Source of the DNA: Endozoicomonas gorgoniicola
GTDB lineage: Bacteria > Pseudomonadota > Gammaproteobacteria > Pseudomonadales > Endozoicomonadaceae
DNA: 64,000 nt
Direction: 5' to 3'
Assembly (NCBI RefSeq): GCF_025562715.2
Contig: NZ_JAPFCC010000001.1
Span: forward strand, 5,976,001 to 6,040,000
Under the pieces are notes generated by a model, which saw nothing but the letters and a program-made list of their open reading frames with translations, was not told the DNA's origin and made no database searches. Position 1 is the stretch's first letter, and the number at the start of each line of letters is the position of its first letter. This document shows, in pieces, positions 62,601 through 64,000 of the stretch. The position numbers were made by a program, and so were the translations under genes.

Positions 62601-64000
62601 CACTGTATAACTCAAACAGATTTCGCCAGTATTCTCCTTTCATTAACTCTTCAGGGGCTGTGAGTGCCTGTTGCAGGACGTCACTGGCTGAAGCTATGGA
62701 ATGGCATCCAAGGCTTTCACGGCACAGCAAAACGTGTTGCCGCCATTCTGGAAAGAGTTGCCAGAATGCATTCTTTTGCCGGTTTGATGCTGGCCATATT
62801 GTTTCTTTCGGATCCAGCTGTGAGCTGTCCAGAAAACCTGATAGCCATGGAAAAACTCTGCTTCCAGAAGTGAAATAAGAGAGCTTCATGGCCTTGTCGT
62901 CATGCAGGAAAATAATATTCCGGGCTTCTATCCTGTCCATAGGCTGTGGATTCAGTGTTTTCTGCAGGTCACTCGCATAACACAGATACCTTTCTAAGCT
63001 AATCGGAATGATAACCTGTAAGGAGGAACCTAGCGCGGCGGCTGCTTGCTTCATATTCAAGGGGTTTTTCGGATTAAAGCTTTCTGTCGATTGGATACCC
63101 GGTACACTTCCAACAAAGTCTGGCAGTGGCTCAAAGGTTTCGGGTTCCAGATGATATTTCCTGTAGAGGTATACCAGGTGATCCAGAAGTGTTGGCGATA
63201 GAGGGTTGCTTTCTAATCTTGGCAAGCCGGTTGCTGTTGGTGGTCTCTTATCGTCCTCGTCTTTTTCCTTTTTTTTCCGAAGGTCGCTCTGTCTTTTTAT
63301 GTTGTCACTGTTTTTTTTGTTCTGAACCGGGGCTACTGACGATTGTTCAGGCAGACTGGCCTGATTATTGGGGTGAGTATCTGATGCTGTGTGGATAGGA
63401 ACAGGGAATAATGACGACGAAAGATGAGGGTTTGTCGGCTGAAGATTCGGGTTGTGGGACGATGGTTGTTTATTGGTTGTCAGGCTGACAGAAGAGGGCG
63501 GAGCCTGATTGGAAAAGAAGGCATTAAGAGGGTGTTCCGGAAGCTCTGTTTCCAGATAATTTTTTATAGTGCTATGGAGTTCAGGCCGCTGTCTGGCGAA
63601 CTCGTAAAGTGACTGGGGGTTGCGCAGTATTTGTTCACGTACCCTGTCGCCCAGGCTTTTTGATAGTGGTACTGGCCTGAACCCCAGCATGGCTCCGTGC
63701 CATTGATAGAGATTAAATGGCGTGTTGGGTACCGTATTCAGAATCAGGTTGGCAAGGTTGAGGTACTGGCTTTCGATCAGAGTACCAATGTCTGGCTTGT
63801 CCAGGCCAAAATAACGATCCTGAACATTATAGGGCGTGTCGCTGAACTCCATGATAAGCACCGGGTCGCCTGCTCCCCAGAGGTGGTATTTACGATGCCT
63901 GTCGTTGCGGGCAATGAAGAGGGAAGATTTTGACCAGGTGGGATGGGCATCTTTTCCCGGAGAAACCGCTTCCAGTGACCAAAGGTTAAAGTAATGTCCG
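56695..64000 (-). CDS. Giant protein with nucleotidyltransferase-like motif and threefold repeat (5' end outside window)
   Basis: The frame is open from 56695 to the right edge; a GTG at 63861 would give 2,388 residues, but at least 46 more in-frame codons lie upstream, so the true start is probably outside. Numbering from that GTG: ~530-562 shows YGGKSLHKH ... TNDIDLAIDD, the GG-xn-DxD pattern of polβ-type nucleotidyltransferases, followed by a helical KERREKSTHKALKILL. Residues ~740-960 are a Ser/Thr/Pro/Gln-rich linker with two related lysine-rich segments (ten Lys in a row near 850) and QTIQP repeats. From ~965 three degenerate copies of a ~450-490-residue unit follow, each with a FPYA/FPYS motif (~1039, 1529 and 1982). 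There is no signal peptide visible. It could be an intracellular toxin-like or effector protein; the function is unknown. Confidence 0.75.
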   Translation of the reverse strand, partial: GHYFNLWSLEAVSPGKDAHPTWSKSSLFIARNDRHRKYHLWGAGDPVLIMEFSDTPYNVQDRYFGLDKPDIGTLIESQYLNLANLILNTVPNTPFNLYQWHGAMLGFRPVPLSKSLGDRVREQILRNPQSLYEFARQRPELHSTIKNYLETELPEHPLNAFFSNQAPPSSVSLTTNKQPSSHNPNLQPTNPHLSSSLFPVPIHTASDTHPNNQASLPEQSSVAPVQNKKNSDNIKRQSDLRKKKEKDEDDKRPPTATGLPRLESNPLSPTLLDHLVYLYRKYHLEPETFEPLPDFVGSVPGIQSTESFNPKNPLNMKQAAAALGSSLQVIIPISLERYLCYASDLQKTLNPQPMDRIEARNIIFLHDDKAMKLSYFTSGSRVFPWLSGFLDSSQLDPKETIWPASNRQKNAFWQLFPEWRQHVLLCRESLGCHSIASASDVLQQALTAPEELMKGEYWRNLFELYSELGLVCYPFDETEGANGAEFFISKNTIGAVIFFWKDSAQRYAPVLYPELQASDISAQIQELIRYLTNYSTGALLIEERLFAYVVPALLTLAPVVKKTHETVNRILKTKKALVYGGKSLHKHISSRIAPGDFTKTPVTNDIDLAIDDSELPEEFSAPLEQQLKSDLPGTLVISTNLGLKVINDHTEAVTTEKIIIYLYQGRDFSTKEDWRIFSMDISSATEGHFDFNRVEPYQPDSWLIIPTLTATVERLLQDLQSLQSYTGRDKERREKSTHKALKILLAYDSDQQVETIIHNTLSRETLAFSELPEFLHPFTKPLSDNDVVLPEESENSVVAMTVHETNKADNKPEDSDSGAEIDISEQDSASFSTIDSTTPVRVEPSTKDAEVQTTSEESLPSPVQSPAVQSQTIRAETAEALPSTESDKSTKKKKKKKKKKTTARQSTPTTADAETVEQPPEDMPQQPQTSQPQTIQPQTIQPQTIHAEATAHLPSTENDKSVKKSNKKKTAAQQPTPPAIDQKAAELQSEELSFWLEDMDKKFLDALTLTAQTPSCEFPEKPSLSTEPDVSRMRLQTGLITTAQILICSGTRVDITGSRPEITMNLATELNEKQRGALKEAALENHFPYAKLIQALLTLNQKHSEKDLKSTLAIYDNAFNLLLPAALAGIPLAYQLLLGLQLDLHHPAGWPQIESVNRLLRSWAARESSSTHITIEGLVDGGFLERLLKDNDVANLMLIEQGIDKESDLSGRGREVYAILKALREPDTQKAKKLKEVRPTFPELLQSISLLRLLLGKHQEPAPKQLNTELWRHSLTSLKLGSTSKKSTSKKKSSYSNLLLDAPGVLAMSDLTALKGAASTGVLLKGHQGNAIQFEHTGLWERYHALSQNDDKDAVKDSFMALFNEIGANAVEKARPDLIRDWTLARSFLLSRASSLVSGALSENVEQLAELKKHFDKATRKMIEQSIELEEAINKFDKTDIPDNAKVTEKTPPKTKQKTDIKPLAPPTDKNQQFLNLINHLDISLVQAIKSIQDTHLSYKQYEGLAELYSQLQQESEGITNIFQSGYYYFMAALCLLDARMSDDDKVIKLTINPAAHSNNQKIASLLNSAEIHNFPYALLLRFLFAYRMTGNHGGIILTGFQSAMAGVSQGVELLMKPSVGSATLAGLALKWLVRLPDRFQLKISIDIEPGSNADNRELTDLDIDMNMDKYTSGSLLLREFFEQLPDKGPDGALDSIINRIGTGLTDSPHLTDTPPEQTVIRAIRAEGAMRIMLCIATGRKEVLGSEDQRLSPELKVFQYLMSEPGAVEAQAEELRKRAENVNDLTPDEHGLMTDITELVLYITGVSASVPTLAYYNTLDLSRKDRLIAGLFGNKPPLMKKARQLLPELQINDDVTQQYLAVLTQLYLQLQAGENTKKIRQFLKTFVRHRDKLDLFHIRILNKMWNKRPDLLGKAGLRTTAPYDHMPAAFNIDSLKGFAKGQDVYLINAIQHAGETGYQQLVALLSLYEGKFDPESLLMSGWLNCLAGLNLLKPEIQSEHSVVFTMSTEALLAQAHAHFVKAREAGFPYSGYLDALILMRLNNRYQFSNKQSFKKSRTVIPELIIEQASTRKEGEQIFIQAGNILVDILPAVMESALLNVRSAADILIRIFTSESFNLLHTPQAGWPAEIVKWLLIAPETHNIHFSFRNKGAEVEEALFSGNSHTDSFEEILLKPLDELRQEPSIEKRLEDYDSLLRQQIYASEKSDSIKKYLRLIRAFMLKHPAALDTENADSSDADRLLTNILAVDISRADYSDRVMHVLSVMPQLATYFDEYTCNLPFFLKPKDDFRKNALLAVHRVRSTLIHYYFWAYEVLTGSPDNESDYFWEKIVPEIETMKGSFMALLATGDLTAMHKKERQGMKKSFQMYRHDINPWLGYFQTVSWLTNWRLGKEKQLRIHRGKLENLKIDHDLRSRLQPLQLWHEHWSSQNHQNP
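61165..61209. repeat. 15-bp tandem repeat x3 in the giant gene
   Basis: GATAGTTTGAGGTTG is repeated three times exactly, with a diverged fourth copy to 61224. It encodes the QPQTI repeats of the linker. Length in multiples of three keeps the frame. Confidence 0.9.

Overview
The window is a chromosomal segment of a gammaproteobacterium. The lpt-rpoN-pts and mla-ibaG-murA clusters keep the gene order known from Escherichia and Pseudomonas. The mid-range GC, the abundance of insertion sequences, an eukaryote-like OGFr-domain protein and a giant species-type protein fit a marine, host-associated lineage such as Endozoicomonadaceae. That placement is an inference and no marker was computed.

Layout. 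1-8.9 kb is accessory: a minus-strand operon of two ATP-grasp ligases and a multidomain M14 carboxypeptidase, facing a divergent M20 peptidase whose first codons are split off by an IS30 element, followed by a PhnA-type protein and a free-standing SET-domain protein. At 9.1 kb is tRNA-His with a clear promoter and a two-way terminator. 9.2-15 kb holds an FGGY kinase, a methyltransferase, a glycerophosphodiesterase, darP, pmbA and a DCC-family protein. 15-32.5 kb is conserved backbone: mgtE; ptsO-rapZ-ptsN-hpf-rpoN (nitrogen PTS and sigma-54); lptB-lptA-lptC-kdsC-kdsD-yrbG (LPS transport and Kdo synthesis); and, divergently, mlaFEDCB-ibaG-murA (outer-membrane lipid asymmetry and peptidoglycan precursor), then hisG-hisD.

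The backbone continues as degS, the Nif3-like gene and cysD-cysN, but it is interrupted twice. The first insert (32.5-37.6 kb) is a DeoR regulator, a glycyl radical enzyme with its activase, and fructose-6-phosphate aldolase, where hisC might be expected. The second (39.6-44.3 kb) is a dcm-vsr pair, an OGFr-domain protein and an AT-rich overlapping pair encoding a J-domain protein and an HNH-like nuclease.

47-64 kb carries an NSS transporter, a secreted protein split by an IS1634-family element (target duplication and in-frame rejoining are visible), kbl-tdh for threonine degradation, an unrecognised gene, folE, and a minus-strand ORF of more than 2,400 codons that runs off the right edge. 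That ORF has a nucleotidyltransferase-like motif, lysine-rich linkers and a threefold degenerate repeat.

The best candidates for something undescribed are the ATP-grasp pair/M14/M20 cassette, the J-domain + HNH pair, and the giant protein. Short tandem duplications of 7-18 bp recur throughout the window, mostly in leaders and linkers.
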